Source: RDXT01 sp033762375
GTDB lineage: Bacteria; Bacteroidota; Bacteroidia; J057
Reading direction: 5' to 3'
DNA length: 64,000 nucleotides
Assembly (NCBI GenBank): GCA_033762375.1
Contig: JANRLQ010000032.1
Span: 1-64,000, forward strand
The notes below the pieces were generated by a model. It saw only the letters and a program-made list of their open reading frames with translations. It was not told the origin of the DNA and did no database searches. Positions within the stretch are counted from its first letter, which is position 1. Each line of letters begins with the position of its first letter. Of this stretch, positions 1 through 8,033 are shown piece by piece. A program made the position numbers and the translations under genes.

Positions 1-1
1 G

Positions 2-565
2 ATATACACCTTCACCTCCATGGTCAGGGTCTACAATGCCCGGTTTCTGAAGTACCTCAACCTCAAGTCCGGTACCTACGACATCAATCCCGAGATCATC
101 TTTAAGGCCATCATCCTCCGGGCGAGGGTGCTGGAGATACCGGGCCACCTGGACTGGAGTTTTCAGAAGGCGGCTGGTCCCGGACGTGTGTCCAGCATGC
201 GCATCATACGCGGGATCTTCGCGGGGCTCATGACCGGATTTATCTTCAGGCCCTATATGTTTTTTATGCTCATCGGCCTGGGATTTTTTGCGATGGCGCT
301 TTACCTCATCGGGTGGATCACAGCCCATACCTTCGCCATTTACCCGGACATCCAGCCCGACCCGGAGATGTTTAATTCGATCTTCAGCCAGGCTGTGGCA
401 GAGGCCTTCCGGCAGCGGCCCCATACCTTTGCCGTAGGGGGGATTTCGCTCCTGGTAGCCTTACAATTTCTGGCAGTGAGTTTCCTTTCGCTGCAAAACA
501 AGCGGTACTTCGATGAGCTGTTCCACATCTCTACAAGCATCCGCAAGCACCAGGAGGAACTCTGA
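2..565 (+). CDS. Family 2 glycosyltransferase, C-terminal part (5' truncated)
   Basis: The reading frame is open from the window edge, so the catalytic GT-A domain lies outside. What remains is the end of the catalytic domain (a LEIPGHLDW stretch, typical of membrane-anchored dolichyl-phosphate-mannose-synthase-like GT2 enzymes) followed by two hydrophobic helices (around FRPYMFFMLIGLGFF and AVGGISLLVALQFLA) and a short charged tail. Such proteins transfer a sugar from a nucleotide donor to a lipid carrier or glycan at the inner membrane. The gene lies 57 bases upstream of a UDP-GlcNAc 2-epimerase on the same strand, which fits a polysaccharide or glycolipid operon. The family call rests on the C-terminal part only. 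Confidence 0.72.
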   Translation: MYTFTSMVRVYNARFLKYLNLKSGTYDINPEIIFKAIILRARVLEIPGHLDWSFQKAAGPGRVSSMRIIRGIFAGLMTGFIFRPYMFFMLIGLGFFAMALYLIGWITAHTFAIYPDIQPDPEMFNSIFSQAVAEAFRQRPHTFAVGGISLLVALQFLAVSFLSLQNKRYFDELFHISTSIRKHQEEL

Positions 566-622
566 GGCCCATAACACAAGCGTATTACACACAATTTTTC
601 AGTATATCCTAACGGTCAAGAC

Positions 623-1768
623 ATGAAATGGATGAGTGTGGTGGGCGCGCGCCCACAGTTTGTCAAGCTGGCCCCCCTTCTCAAGGCCATTGATCGCTAC
701 AACGCCCGCCAGGGATCAAAGGTGCTGGAGCACCTGACCATTCACACGGGTCAGCACTACGACAAGGACATGTCGGATATATTTTTTGAGGAGCTGGAGA
801 TTCCCCATGCCGATTTTAACCTGGGCGTAGGCTCTGGCCGTCATGGACGCCAGACTGCCCGGATGCTGGAGGGTATTGAGGAGTTGTTGATTGCCCATCA
901 GCCGAGTGTCCTGATTATCTTCGGAGACACCAACTCTACCCTGGCCGCTGCTGTAGCTGCTGCCAAACTCCATATCCCCATCGCTCATATCGAGGCCGGA
1001 CTGCGGAGTTTCAACCGCCGCATGCCTGAGGAGATCAACCGGATTGCCTCCGACCATATCTCTGATCTGCTGCTGGCCCCTACCCCGACGGCTATGGACA
1101 ACCTTCAGCATGAAGGCCTGGGCCCCAAGTCCGTCAACACAGGCGATATCATGTATGATACCGTCCTGCACAACAGCCAACTGGCCGCCCAAAAGTCCAA
1201 CATCCTCCAGAACCTGGAGCTGACATCTGGCAGCTACGCTGTTGCCACCGTACACCGGGCTGAAAACACAGACGATGTGCAGCGCCTCCGCAATCTCCTG
1301 GAGGTCTTCAACGAGGTAGCCGAAGGGGGGCTGCCGATCGTATTCCCGATCCACCCGCGTACCCGCCACCTGCTCCCCACAACCCTGCCAGACTGGTCTC
1401 CCAGCCCCAACCTGAAGCTGATCACCCCGGTAGGGTATCTGGATATGCTCCAACTGACTGCCCATGCACGGATTGCATTCACGGACTCAGGAGGCCTCCA
1501 GAAAGAAGCTATGTTTCTGAATACCCCCTGCATCACCCTGCGGGACGAGACCGAGTGGGTCGAGACCGTGGAGTCAGGGGCCAATATCATCACCGGTGCT
1601 GACCCCGTCAAGATCCGGGAGGCTTATCAGCACTGGCACAGCCTGACTGCATCCGGAGCGCCGGATTTTACTGACATTACAGCTCCTTACTTTGGACAGG
1701 GAGATGCTTCAGACAAAATTGTCGAGGCGATACTGGCCCGTCTTGAAATGGCCCCTGTAACGGCCTGA
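623..1768 (+). CDS. wecB: UDP-N-acetylglucosamine 2-epimerase (non-hydrolysing)
   Basis: Interconverts UDP-GlcNAc and UDP-ManNAc in the cytoplasm, supplying ManNAc-type sugars for surface glycans. The 381-residue length is normal for the family. Visible hallmarks are the N-terminal VVGARPQFVK, the HTGQHYD stretch, GDTNSTLAA, HIEAGLRSF, MPEEINR and TVHRAEN; these hold the Asp, Glu, Glu and His positions used in catalysis by the non-hydrolysing enzymes. The C-terminal TDSGGLQKEA motif is the usual UDP-binding segment. The gene lies between a membrane GT2 and a sulfotransferase. Together with the WlbA-like dehydrogenase downstream this suggests a mannosamine- or mannuronic-acid-type sugar, which is inference. 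Confidence 0.93.
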   Translation: MKWMSVVGARPQFVKLAPLLKAIDRYNARQGSKVLEHLTIHTGQHYDKDMSDIFFEELEIPHADFNLGVGSGRHGRQTARMLEGIEELLIAHQPSVLIIFGDTNSTLAAAVAAAKLHIPIAHIEAGLRSFNRRMPEEINRIASDHISDLLLAPTPTAMDNLQHEGLGPKSVNTGDIMYDTVLHNSQLAAQKSNILQNLELTSGSYAVATVHRAENTDDVQRLRNLLEVFNEVAEGGLPIVFPIHPRTRHLLPTTLPDWSPSPNLKLITPVGYLDMLQLTAHARIAFTDSGGLQKEAMFLNTPCITLRDETEWVETVESGANIITGADPVKIREAYQHWHSLTASGAPDFTDITAPYFGQGDASDKIVEAILARLEMAPVTA

Positions 1769-1803
1769 TCCATTCATCTTTTTTACCCAAGTTTATTTTT
1801 CAG

Positions 1804-2829
1804 ATGAGCTACGCCAATTTTAAAGACCCGATAGGCCTGCTGCGGCGGATGCTGAAGTCGGGCAACAGCGCAGCCTATTTTACGATCCTGCGGGAAGGGC
1901 TGGGTGTTGCGGCCAAGCCGGTAGATGCCCTGCTGGCCGGGCGCGAAAAACGATATATCGAGCAGGCTCCCGCCGCTGAGGTCCCCATGATTTTTATCCT
2001 GGGAGGCTCCCGCAGCGGCACGACGGTCCTGTACCAGACCCTGGCACAGTACCTTCCGGTGAGTTATTTTAATAACCTCAGCGCTCCTTTTCCGCGGTCA
2101 GTTATTACGGCAGCCCGCCTTTTCAACCGGTTTATCCGCAAGACCAAGGGCAACTTTAAAAACTACTACGGCAGCGTAGCGGGATTCGGGGGACCCAATG
2201 ACGGATTTCATGTCTGGAACCGGTGGCTGGGCGAGGACCGGAATGCCGTGCCGGAGCATATCTCCGAGGCAGATACCCGGGACATGCAGCAGTTTTTTTA
2301 TGCCTGGTGGCAAGCGTTCAAAAAACCTTTTCTGAACAAAAACAACCGCAACTCGCTGTGTGTGCCGTTGTTTTGGAATACCTTTCCCAACAGTTATTTT
2401 ATTGAGATCCGGCGCAATCCCGTCTATGTGATCCAGTCGCTGATCCAGTCCCGCGAGGCGGTGCAGGGCAGCAAGTACGTGGCCTGGGGCCTGGGCAGCC
2501 AGGACTCCGACCCGGACCGTGATCCGCTGGGATATGTGGATGACATTGCACGGCAGGTATATCAGGTGGAGCAGGAGCTCGAAGCAGCCCGCGCCTGTGT
2601 GCCGGATGAGCGGTATATCAACATTTCGTATCAGGACTTTTGTCAGGATCCTGAGTCGGTCGTCCAGGCAGTATCCATGCGGGTCTGGGGTCATCCCGTA
2701 CCGACGGATCAGCTCACGGGCCTCAAACCACTCAACGCCACTGACAAACAACGCCTCGGTGACGAAGAGTTTCAGCGGATCCAGCAGACGGTCGCAGCCC
2801 TGTATGGTCATACCCAACCCGTAAGCTGA
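1804..2829 (+). CDS. Sulfotransferase family protein
   Basis: A 341-residue PAPS-dependent sulfotransferase-like protein. The 5'-phosphosulfate-binding loop is clear at residues 66-73 (LGGSRSGTT), and a 3'-phosphate-binding stretch follows mid-protein (RRNPVYVIQSLIQSR). No membrane helix is visible, so it should act in the cytoplasm or at the membrane face. Its acceptor is unknown. Neighbouring sugar-nucleotide and glycosyltransferase genes make a carbohydrate or glycolipid acceptor the most likely, which is inference. The stop codon overlaps the next start (TGATG), so translation is probably coupled to the transporter-like gene that follows. A TATTTTTC just before the ATG resembles a Bacteroidota -7 box but lacks a convincing upstream element. 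Confidence 0.85.
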   Translation: MSYANFKDPIGLLRRMLKSGNSAAYFTILREGLGVAAKPVDALLAGREKRYIEQAPAAEVPMIFILGGSRSGTTVLYQTLAQYLPVSYFNNLSAPFPRSVITAARLFNRFIRKTKGNFKNYYGSVAGFGGPNDGFHVWNRWLGEDRNAVPEHISEADTRDMQQFFYAWWQAFKKPFLNKNNRNSLCVPLFWNTFPNSYFIEIRRNPVYVIQSLIQSREAVQGSKYVAWGLGSQDSDPDRDPLGYVDDIARQVYQVEQELEAARACVPDERYINISYQDFCQDPESVVQAVSMRVWGHPVPTDQLTGLKPLNATDKQRLGDEEFQRIQQTVAALYGHTQPVS

Positions 2830-3248
2830 TGCAGCAACCTACCGACCTGACACCCGCAGCTGCTGCTGCCAAGTTTCGGCTGGGACTGATATACCTCGGC
2901 CTCAACCTCATCATCAGCGTAGCCGCTCAGTTTGTGCTCAAAGCAGCCATGGCCCGGCTCGGGGGATTTGATGCCGGAGGTGATGTAGGGGCCTATTTCC
3001 TGGCGATGATCAATCCCTGGATCATTGGCGGTCTGTTTCTGTACGGATCCGGTACCGTCCTCTGGCTGTTATGCCTGACCAAGCTGGAACTGAGTTTTGC
3101 CTATCCGGTAGCGACGGTGCAGTATCTGCTCGTATTCGCAGGAGCCTGGCTGATCCTCGGCGAAAACATCCCCTGGCTCCGGCTGGCGGGCCTGGCTGTA
3201 ATCGGGGCCGGTGTACTCGTGATCTCACTCGAAACGCGGAAAAAATGA
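2829..3248 (+). CDS. Small EamA/SMR-like membrane protein, first of a pair (ArnE/ArnF-like)
   Basis: 139 residues with four predicted membrane helices and little soluble sequence, the build of ArnE/ArnF or EmrE-type half-transporters. The central GTVLWLLCLTKLELSFAYPV stretch and the C-terminal GAGVLVISLE helix are typical. It overlaps the sulfotransferase by one base and the next gene, a related 4-TM protein, by four (ATGA). Tandem 4-TM pairs of this type usually work as heterodimers; ArnE/ArnF is proposed to flip undecaprenyl-phosphate aminoarabinose. Given the sugar genes around it, flipping of a lipid-linked sugar is the best guess, with small-molecule export as the alternative. Confidence 0.8.
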   Translation: MQQPTDLTPAAAAAKFRLGLIYLGLNLIISVAAQFVLKAAMARLGGFDAGGDVGAYFLAMINPWIIGGLFLYGSGTVLWLLCLTKLELSFAYPVATVQYLLVFAGAWLILGENIPWLRLAGLAVIGAGVLVISLETRKK

Positions 3249-3619
3249 ACGATATGATCTACGTCGTCATCAGCCTCCTGCTGGTCACGACCTCACAACT
3301 AATGTTTAAAAAAGGGATCATCTCGGTCGAAAAGTCAGGCCCTGCCCAGGGCGGAGCTTTGGCGGGTATCCTTCGGATGGTTTTTCATCCGATGGTATTC
3401 GGTGGACTGGCCTGTAATGGCCTGGCAGCTTTTTTCTGGCTACTGGCCTTGTCCAAGCTGGACCTGAGTTATATATTTCCCTTCCTGAGCCTGAACTATA
3501 TCCTGATACCTGCGGGAGCGGCCTTGTTTTTTGGCGAAAAACTCTCCCGCTACCGTATCATCGGCATTGTGATCATCTGTGCAGGTCTGTTTCTGATCGC
3601 CTTCAGCGAAGGAACTTAA
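3245..3619 (+). CDS. Small EamA/SMR-like membrane protein, second of a pair
   Basis: 124 residues, four predicted helices. The start chosen is the ATG that overlaps the upstream stop (ATGA); an earlier in-frame start would run through the whole end of the previous gene. The FFWLLALSKLDLSYIFPFLS segment matches the corresponding segment of its partner (LLCLTKLELSFAYPV), so the two look like anciently duplicated halves of one transporter. A heterodimeric flippase for a lipid-linked sugar is inferred from the ArnE/ArnF model and the neighbourhood. It ends the tight co-translated group; the next gene starts 146 bases further on. Confidence 0.8.
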   Translation: MNDMIYVVISLLLVTTSQLMFKKGIISVEKSGPAQGGALAGILRMVFHPMVFGGLACNGLAAFFWLLALSKLDLSYIFPFLSLNYILIPAGAALFFGEKLSRYRIIGIVIICAGLFLIAFSEGT

Positions 3620-3765
3620 GTATCAGGCCCTTATTTGTACCGATCAGGAATAAAATAACACCAGGCGGGTTATTTTTTACTTGCGGTTACTTTCCTTTTC
3701 GTAAATTCAACACGTCGCATCTTTCGTCTCCCCCTTATTCACGCGGTTAGTTTAATTTTTGTAGT

Positions 3766-4731
3766 ATGAAATACTTTGGTATCACCGGTGTAGCCGGCTA
3801 TATCGCCCCTCGCCACCTCCAGGCCATCAAAGACACAGGTAACAAGCTGATCGCTGCCGTTGATCCCAACGACTCCGTAGGCATTCTCGACCGGTACTTT
3901 CCGGATGTAGCTTTTTTTACGGAGTTTGAGCGCTTCGACCGGCACCTCGACCGCGTGCGCCGCGACCCCAACCGTCACGGCATTGATTACCTCTCGATCT
4001 GCTCGCCCAACTATCTCCACGATGCCCATATCCGCCTCGCCCTCCGCATGGGTGCTGACGCGATCTGCGAAAAACCCCTTGTGGTGAATCCCTGGCAACT
4101 CGATGCCCTCCAGGAGCTCGAAAACGAATCACCTGGCCGGGTATGGTCTATCCTCCAGCTCCGGGTACACCCGGCCCTGATCGCCCTCCGCGAAAAAATC
4201 CAGGCCCAGCCCCGCGACAAAAAGTTTAATGTCTGTCTGACCTATATCACCTCACGCGGCCCCTGGTACCTCTACTCCTGGAAGGGCAACCTGGACAAGT
4301 CCGGCGGCATCGCCACCAACATCGGCATTCACTTTTATGATATGCTGAGCTGGATGTTTGGCAGTGTACAGCACAGCGAGGTGTATGTCAGCGACAAAAC
4401 CAAAACCAGCGGGTTTATTGAGCTGGAAAATGCCAATGTCTCCTGGTTCCTCTCCATTGACCGCAATGACCTCCCACAGGAGGCGCGGGACAAAAACCAG
4501 TCTACCTACCGCTCTATCACGGTGGATGGAGCTGAGATTGAGTTTTCTGAAGGATTCACGGACCTCCACACCCGTATGTACGAGGTGACCCTGGCAGGTC
4601 AGGGATTTGGGCTGGACGTAGTCCGTCCTTCTATCGAGCTGGTTCACGGCATGCGCAATGCCAAGCTGGCTGAGCCTGGTGATATGGCCCACCCTTTTGT
4701 TATGAACAAAACCCTCAGCTCCGTGATGTGA
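3766..4731 (+). CDS. Gfo/Idh/MocA oxidoreductase, WlbA/WbpB-like
   Basis: 321-residue NAD-dependent dehydrogenase with an N-terminal Rossmann fold (GITGVAGYIAPRHLQAIK) and the family's catalytic-region CEKPLV motif near residue 105. The N-terminal pattern, with a long insertion before the SICSPNYLHD strand, is like WlbA/WbpB, which oxidises UDP-GlcNAc-uronic acid at C3 on the way to UDP-2,3-diacetamido-mannuronic acid. With a UDP-GlcNAc 2-epimerase upstream this would give a diacetamido sugar, but the 6-dehydrogenase, aminotransferase and acetyltransferase of that pathway are not in the window. A TAATTTTTG six bases before the ATG resembles a -7 box with one extra spacer base. A terminator follows the stop. 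Confidence 0.8.
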   Translation: MKYFGITGVAGYIAPRHLQAIKDTGNKLIAAVDPNDSVGILDRYFPDVAFFTEFERFDRHLDRVRRDPNRHGIDYLSICSPNYLHDAHIRLALRMGADAICEKPLVVNPWQLDALQELENESPGRVWSILQLRVHPALIALREKIQAQPRDKKFNVCLTYITSRGPWYLYSWKGNLDKSGGIATNIGIHFYDMLSWMFGSVQHSEVYVSDKTKTSGFIELENANVSWFLSIDRNDLPQEARDKNQSTYRSITVDGAEIEFSEGFTDLHTRMYEVTLAGQGFGLDVVRPSIELVHGMRNAKLAEPGDMAHPFVMNKTLSSVM

Positions 4732-4759
4732 TCTCACCTATCCGGCTGTATGAGATAAG

Positions 4760-4784
4760 CTGCCCCTGACGGGGCAGTTTTTTT
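4760..4784 (+). terminator. Rho-independent terminator after the surface-sugar genes
   Basis: A 7-bp stem (CTGCCCC / GGGGCAG) with a 4-base TGAC loop is followed directly by seven T residues. It sits 28 bases after the stop of the WlbA-like gene and before the ROK kinase, so it most likely closes the sugar operon. Confidence 0.85.
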
Positions 4785-4840
4785 GTGCCCTTGCGAAGCC
4801 TTTTTTTTGTAGGTTGGGCTATGATTTAATCAGGTATCCA

Positions 4841-5764
4841 TTGCAGACATCCGACACATCCGTATGCTGGGGTATTGACTTGGGTGGCACCAAAATTGAA
4901 GGACTGGTAGCCACCTGGCCTGACTATCGCCCCCTGGCCCGGCTGCGCCGCCCTACGGAGCAGCAGTGGGGTTATGCCCATATCCTGTCTCAGATAGCCG
5001 GTATCGTGGACGACCTCAAGTCTGCCACGGGCCTGACACCTGCCCGGATCGGTATCGGTACACCGGGGGCACTGGACCCGGACAGCCAGTCCATCAAAAA
5101 TTCCAACACTACCTGCCTCATCGGCCAGCCGCTCAGGCGTGACCTGGAGCAGATGCTGGGGGTCGGGATTCATATGGCCAATGATGCCAACTGTTTTGTG
5201 CTGGCAGAAGCCCGGCTGGGAGCCGCAGCTGCGGCAGCACCCGGTGCCGAGTCGGTGTTTGGGATCATCATGGGTACCGGCGTGGGTGGCGGACTGGTCG
5301 TACACGGACAGGTCCTGCACGGGCGGCAGGGTATCGCGGGAGAGTGGGGCCACAACTACCTGGACGCTTCCGGGGGCCCCTGCTACTGTGGGCGTACGGG
5401 CTGTGTCGAAACGATCCTCGCCGGCCCGGCCCTGGAGCGGTATTACCTGACCCAAAGTGGCACTTCCAGGTCCCTGCCTGAGATATATGCCCGGCACCAG
5501 ACCGGCACCGATCCGGCGGCAACGGACACCATCCGGCGGCTGCTGTATTTTTTTGGCAGAGGAGTAGCCTCCGTGATCAATATCCTCGATCCGGAGGTGG
5601 TGATTGTCGGAGGCGGGGTTGGAAATATTGACCTGCTGTACACAGCAGGTGTGCAGGAGGTTGCCCGTCATGTATTTAACCCGGTTCTGCATACCCGGAT
5701 CCTGCGCCCCAGCCTGGGAGACAGCGCCGGGGTATTCGGGGCAGCCATGCTGACAACCTCCTGA
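4841..5764 (+). CDS. ROK family sugar kinase
   Basis: Cytoplasmic ATP-dependent sugar kinase (glucokinase, N-acetylmannosamine kinase or relative). Seen: the N-terminal phosphate-binding DLGGTKIEG, the ADP-binding GTGVGGG, and the ROK zinc site formed by the His of GHNYLD and the CYCGRTGC cluster followed by VETILAGPAL. No N-terminal winged helix is present, so it is an enzyme rather than a NagC/XylR-type repressor. No ATG lies upstream in frame. I chose the TTG at 4841, which gives 307 residues starting ten codons before the GIDLGG motif; a TTG at 4814 would add nine residues. Substrate cannot be told from sequence. It converges on the acyltransferase gene, 11 bases apart. Confidence 0.85.
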   Translation: MQTSDTSVCWGIDLGGTKIEGLVATWPDYRPLARLRRPTEQQWGYAHILSQIAGIVDDLKSATGLTPARIGIGTPGALDPDSQSIKNSNTTCLIGQPLRRDLEQMLGVGIHMANDANCFVLAEARLGAAAAAAPGAESVFGIIMGTGVGGGLVVHGQVLHGRQGIAGEWGHNYLDASGGPCYCGRTGCVETILAGPALERYYLTQSGTSRSLPEIYARHQTGTDPAATDTIRRLLYFFGRGVASVINILDPEVVIVGGGVGNIDLLYTAGVQEVARHVFNPVLHTRILRPSLGDSAGVFGAAMLTTS

Positions 5765-5775
5765 CGATCAAATCA

Positions 5776-7113
5776 TCACAATTTGTTTTTGCCCCAAACC
5801 ATGTCCCGGAGTGAAGCGCGTTGTTGTTTCAGGTTTTCTGCAGCGGCCTTCCCCCCAAAGGTCACCTTGATCCGGGCGATCAGTTTTTTGTATCCCCGCG
5901 TCCATGCCATTGCGCCGAGGCCTGTCAGCGGGAGTGAAACCAGATAAGCCAGGGCCACAGGACCATTGGTGAGCAGCCCCACGACCAGGGTCTGGAGCAA
6001 CCAAGACACCGGGTACAAAAAGTATCCCGAGAGCCACATCACGGAGAAGTGAAACTGGGGGTCTTTAAATACCTTCCGGGGAATCCAATAACAGAGCCGG
6101 TACAGATGGTAGTGATTGACCGCTCCGTACAAAAATACCGGCAGGGTCAGCAGCAGGGCCAGTACCTGCCCCAGTAGCGCAAGCGGATGGTGCGGCATGT
6201 CCCGGATCACATGGTCCCGGATGCCCAGGGCTGCCAGACCTGCCTCATAGGTCTTATAGGCTTCGGCTATCGCTGGTACCTGCTCCGGTGCTGCGGCGAT
6301 GGTCTCCTCCATGCGGGCTACCACAGCCTTATCGGCCTTAAAACGATCCAGGGCCTTGTGAGGGGCAAGTCCCATCTCCTGGACCTGATCCAGGGTAAAC
6401 AACTTCCGCAGGCTGTCTATGAGCGGGAGGTTTTCTTCGTCCGGAATATGGATCAGGGTCTCGGCCATGGCCGGATGAATGTCTGCCGTCAGGACATTGA
6501 TCGCACGGGCAGGACTCTGGCGGTGCAGGTCGTAGTAGTTGCGGACGTCTATGGGCTTGCCAAAGATGATCAGCAGGTCGCTGTGAAACTTGTCGTGGTC
6601 GCTGTAGTTGAGGCCCACAGGTACGACATATAGCGGCAGGGTATAGTCGCTGGTCTGGGCCGCCTGAAATATCATCCGGGCCGCGCCTTTTTTGAGGGGG
6701 CGGACGAGGCGGCGGGTATCATGGCTGCCCTCCGGGAAGATGATCATCGAGCTGTAGGGATTTTGCAGCTCTTCATCTACAATTTTGAACACCTCCTCGT
6801 TTTTGGCGATGCTGTCCAGCCCGTCGCGCTGCCGGTAGATGGGGAGCATCTTGATGCTGCGCAGGAATCCTTCGCTTTTTTCATTAAAGACGTCCGAGCG
6901 GGTCATAAAACACGGCTGAAAAATCGGCGGTGTCACGACCACGATGTTGATGGCGTCTATGAGCGAGTTCTGGTGGTTGGCGACAAAAACCACTGATGCA
7001 TTACGGGGCACATCCTCAAATCCTACGACCGTATGCCGGCGGTAAAAGAACCTGAACGACTGCCGCACCGATGATTTCATCAGGTGGTAGTGCAGGATAA
7101 AACGCTTATACAT
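5776..7113 (-). CDS. PlsC-type lysophospholipid/glycerol-phosphate acyltransferase
   Basis: 445-residue membrane acyltransferase. The N-terminal PlsC domain has the acceptor/catalytic ANHQNSLID (a His-x5-Asp spacing, as in GPAT-like relatives, instead of the usual His-x4-Asp) and the FPEGSHD glycerol-phosphate-binding motif. The C-terminal half has several hydrophobic helices (around LALLGQVLALLLTLPVFLY and VVGLLTNGPVALAYLV). It probably acylates glycerol-3-phosphate or a lysolipid for phospholipid synthesis. Its start overlaps the end of the upstream BASS transporter gene by eight bases, so the two are co-transcribed and translationally coupled. Substrate specificity is not visible. Confidence 0.87.
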   Translation of the reverse strand: MYKRFILHYHLMKSSVRQSFRFFYRRHTVVGFEDVPRNASVVFVANHQNSLIDAINIVVVTPPIFQPCFMTRSDVFNEKSEGFLRSIKMLPIYRQRDGLDSIAKNEEVFKIVDEELQNPYSSMIIFPEGSHDTRRLVRPLKKGAARMIFQAAQTSDYTLPLYVVPVGLNYSDHDKFHSDLLIIFGKPIDVRNYYDLHRQSPARAINVLTADIHPAMAETLIHIPDEENLPLIDSLRKLFTLDQVQEMGLAPHKALDRFKADKAVVARMEETIAAAPEQVPAIAEAYKTYEAGLAALGIRDHVIRDMPHHPLALLGQVLALLLTLPVFLYGAVNHYHLYRLCYWIPRKVFKDPQFHFSVMWLSGYFLYPVSWLLQTLVVGLLTNGPVALAYLVSLPLTGLGAMAWTRGYKKLIARIKVTFGGKAAAENLKQQRASLRDMVWGKNKL

Positions 7114-8020
7114 GGGCTGTAACGGGTTGAAGGCGAGACCATATACCTGCCAGGCTGATGCCGGTGATAAGGTGCCAGATGCCCCAGAGGGCAGCGATCA
7201 TTGCCATACCGCCAGTACCATTAAACAGGGAAAAAATCAGGACCAAACCCAAGCCTGAGTTTTGGATACCCGTTTCTATGCTGATCGCCCGGCGATCCTG
7301 CTCCGGGAGCCGCCAGGCCGCCGCAAAGGTATATCCGCCTGCATAGGCAACAAAATTGTGCAGGATCACCAGATACCAGACGTACTGAATGTACTGCCGC
7401 ACAAAATCCCAGTTAGCAGTCAGGGCTCCGATGATATACCCCGCAAAAATAACCAGGGACGCGACCCGTATTTTGGGCGAAAGCCAGGCTGCCCAGACCG
7501 GCCGCAGGCGGGTGGTGAGCATCCCCAGCACCAGCGGCAGTCCCAGGATCAGGATGATCGTCATAAACACATCCTGCGGATCAAGGGCGATCTCCCGGAG
7601 CATGGCGGCTGCCGGGGGATAAAACCGGGTCCAGAACCCAAAATTAAACGGGGTGACAACAATGGCTGTCACGGTCGAGATAGCCGACAGGCTGACCGAG
7701 AGGGCGACATTGCCCCGCGCCAGCATACAGATAAAATTGGAAATATTGCCACCGGGACAAGCCGCTACCAAAAACATCCCCAGCGCCATGCTGGGACAAG
7801 GTTTCAGCACGTGTACGAGTGCCAGGGTCAGCGCGGGCAGGACGACGATCTGAGACGTCAGGCCAATGAGCGCATTGCGGGGGTTCTGAATCAGCCGCAG
7901 GAAGTCTTCAGGCCGAAGCTCCAGGGCGATCCCGTACATGATAATAAACAACGTGACATTCAGCAGCAACAAGCTGTCCGGCGTAAAATTGAGCCGGACT
8001 GCATCAAGGGTTTCACACAT
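7106..8020 (-). CDS. Bile acid:sodium symporter (BASS) family transporter
   Basis: 304 residues, nearly all in hydrophobic helices, with about nine or ten membrane spans. The family features are the N-terminal MYGIALELRPEDF segment, AACPGGNISNF (the unwound-helix sodium site region) and the late GIQNSGLGLVL segment. BASS proteins import organic anions such as bile acids, keto acids or sulfated compounds with sodium. The substrate here is unknown. It lies 14 bases downstream of the VOC-domain gene and overlaps the following acyltransferase, which makes a three-gene minus-strand operon probable. Confidence 0.88.
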   Translation of the reverse strand: MCETLDAVRLNFTPDSLLLLNVTLFIIMYGIALELRPEDFLRLIQNPRNALIGLTSQIVVLPALTLALVHVLKPCPSMALGMFLVAACPGGNISNFICMLARGNVALSVSLSAISTVTAIVVTPFNFGFWTRFYPPAAAMLREIALDPQDVFMTIILILGLPLVLGMLTTRLRPVWAAWLSPKIRVASLVIFAGYIIGALTANWDFVRQYIQYVWYLVILHNFVAYAGGYTFAAAWRLPEQDRRAISIETGIQNSGLGLVLIFSLFNGTGGMAMIAALWGIWHLITGISLAGIWSRLQPVTAHV

Positions 8021-8033
8021 GGTTGGACAAACA

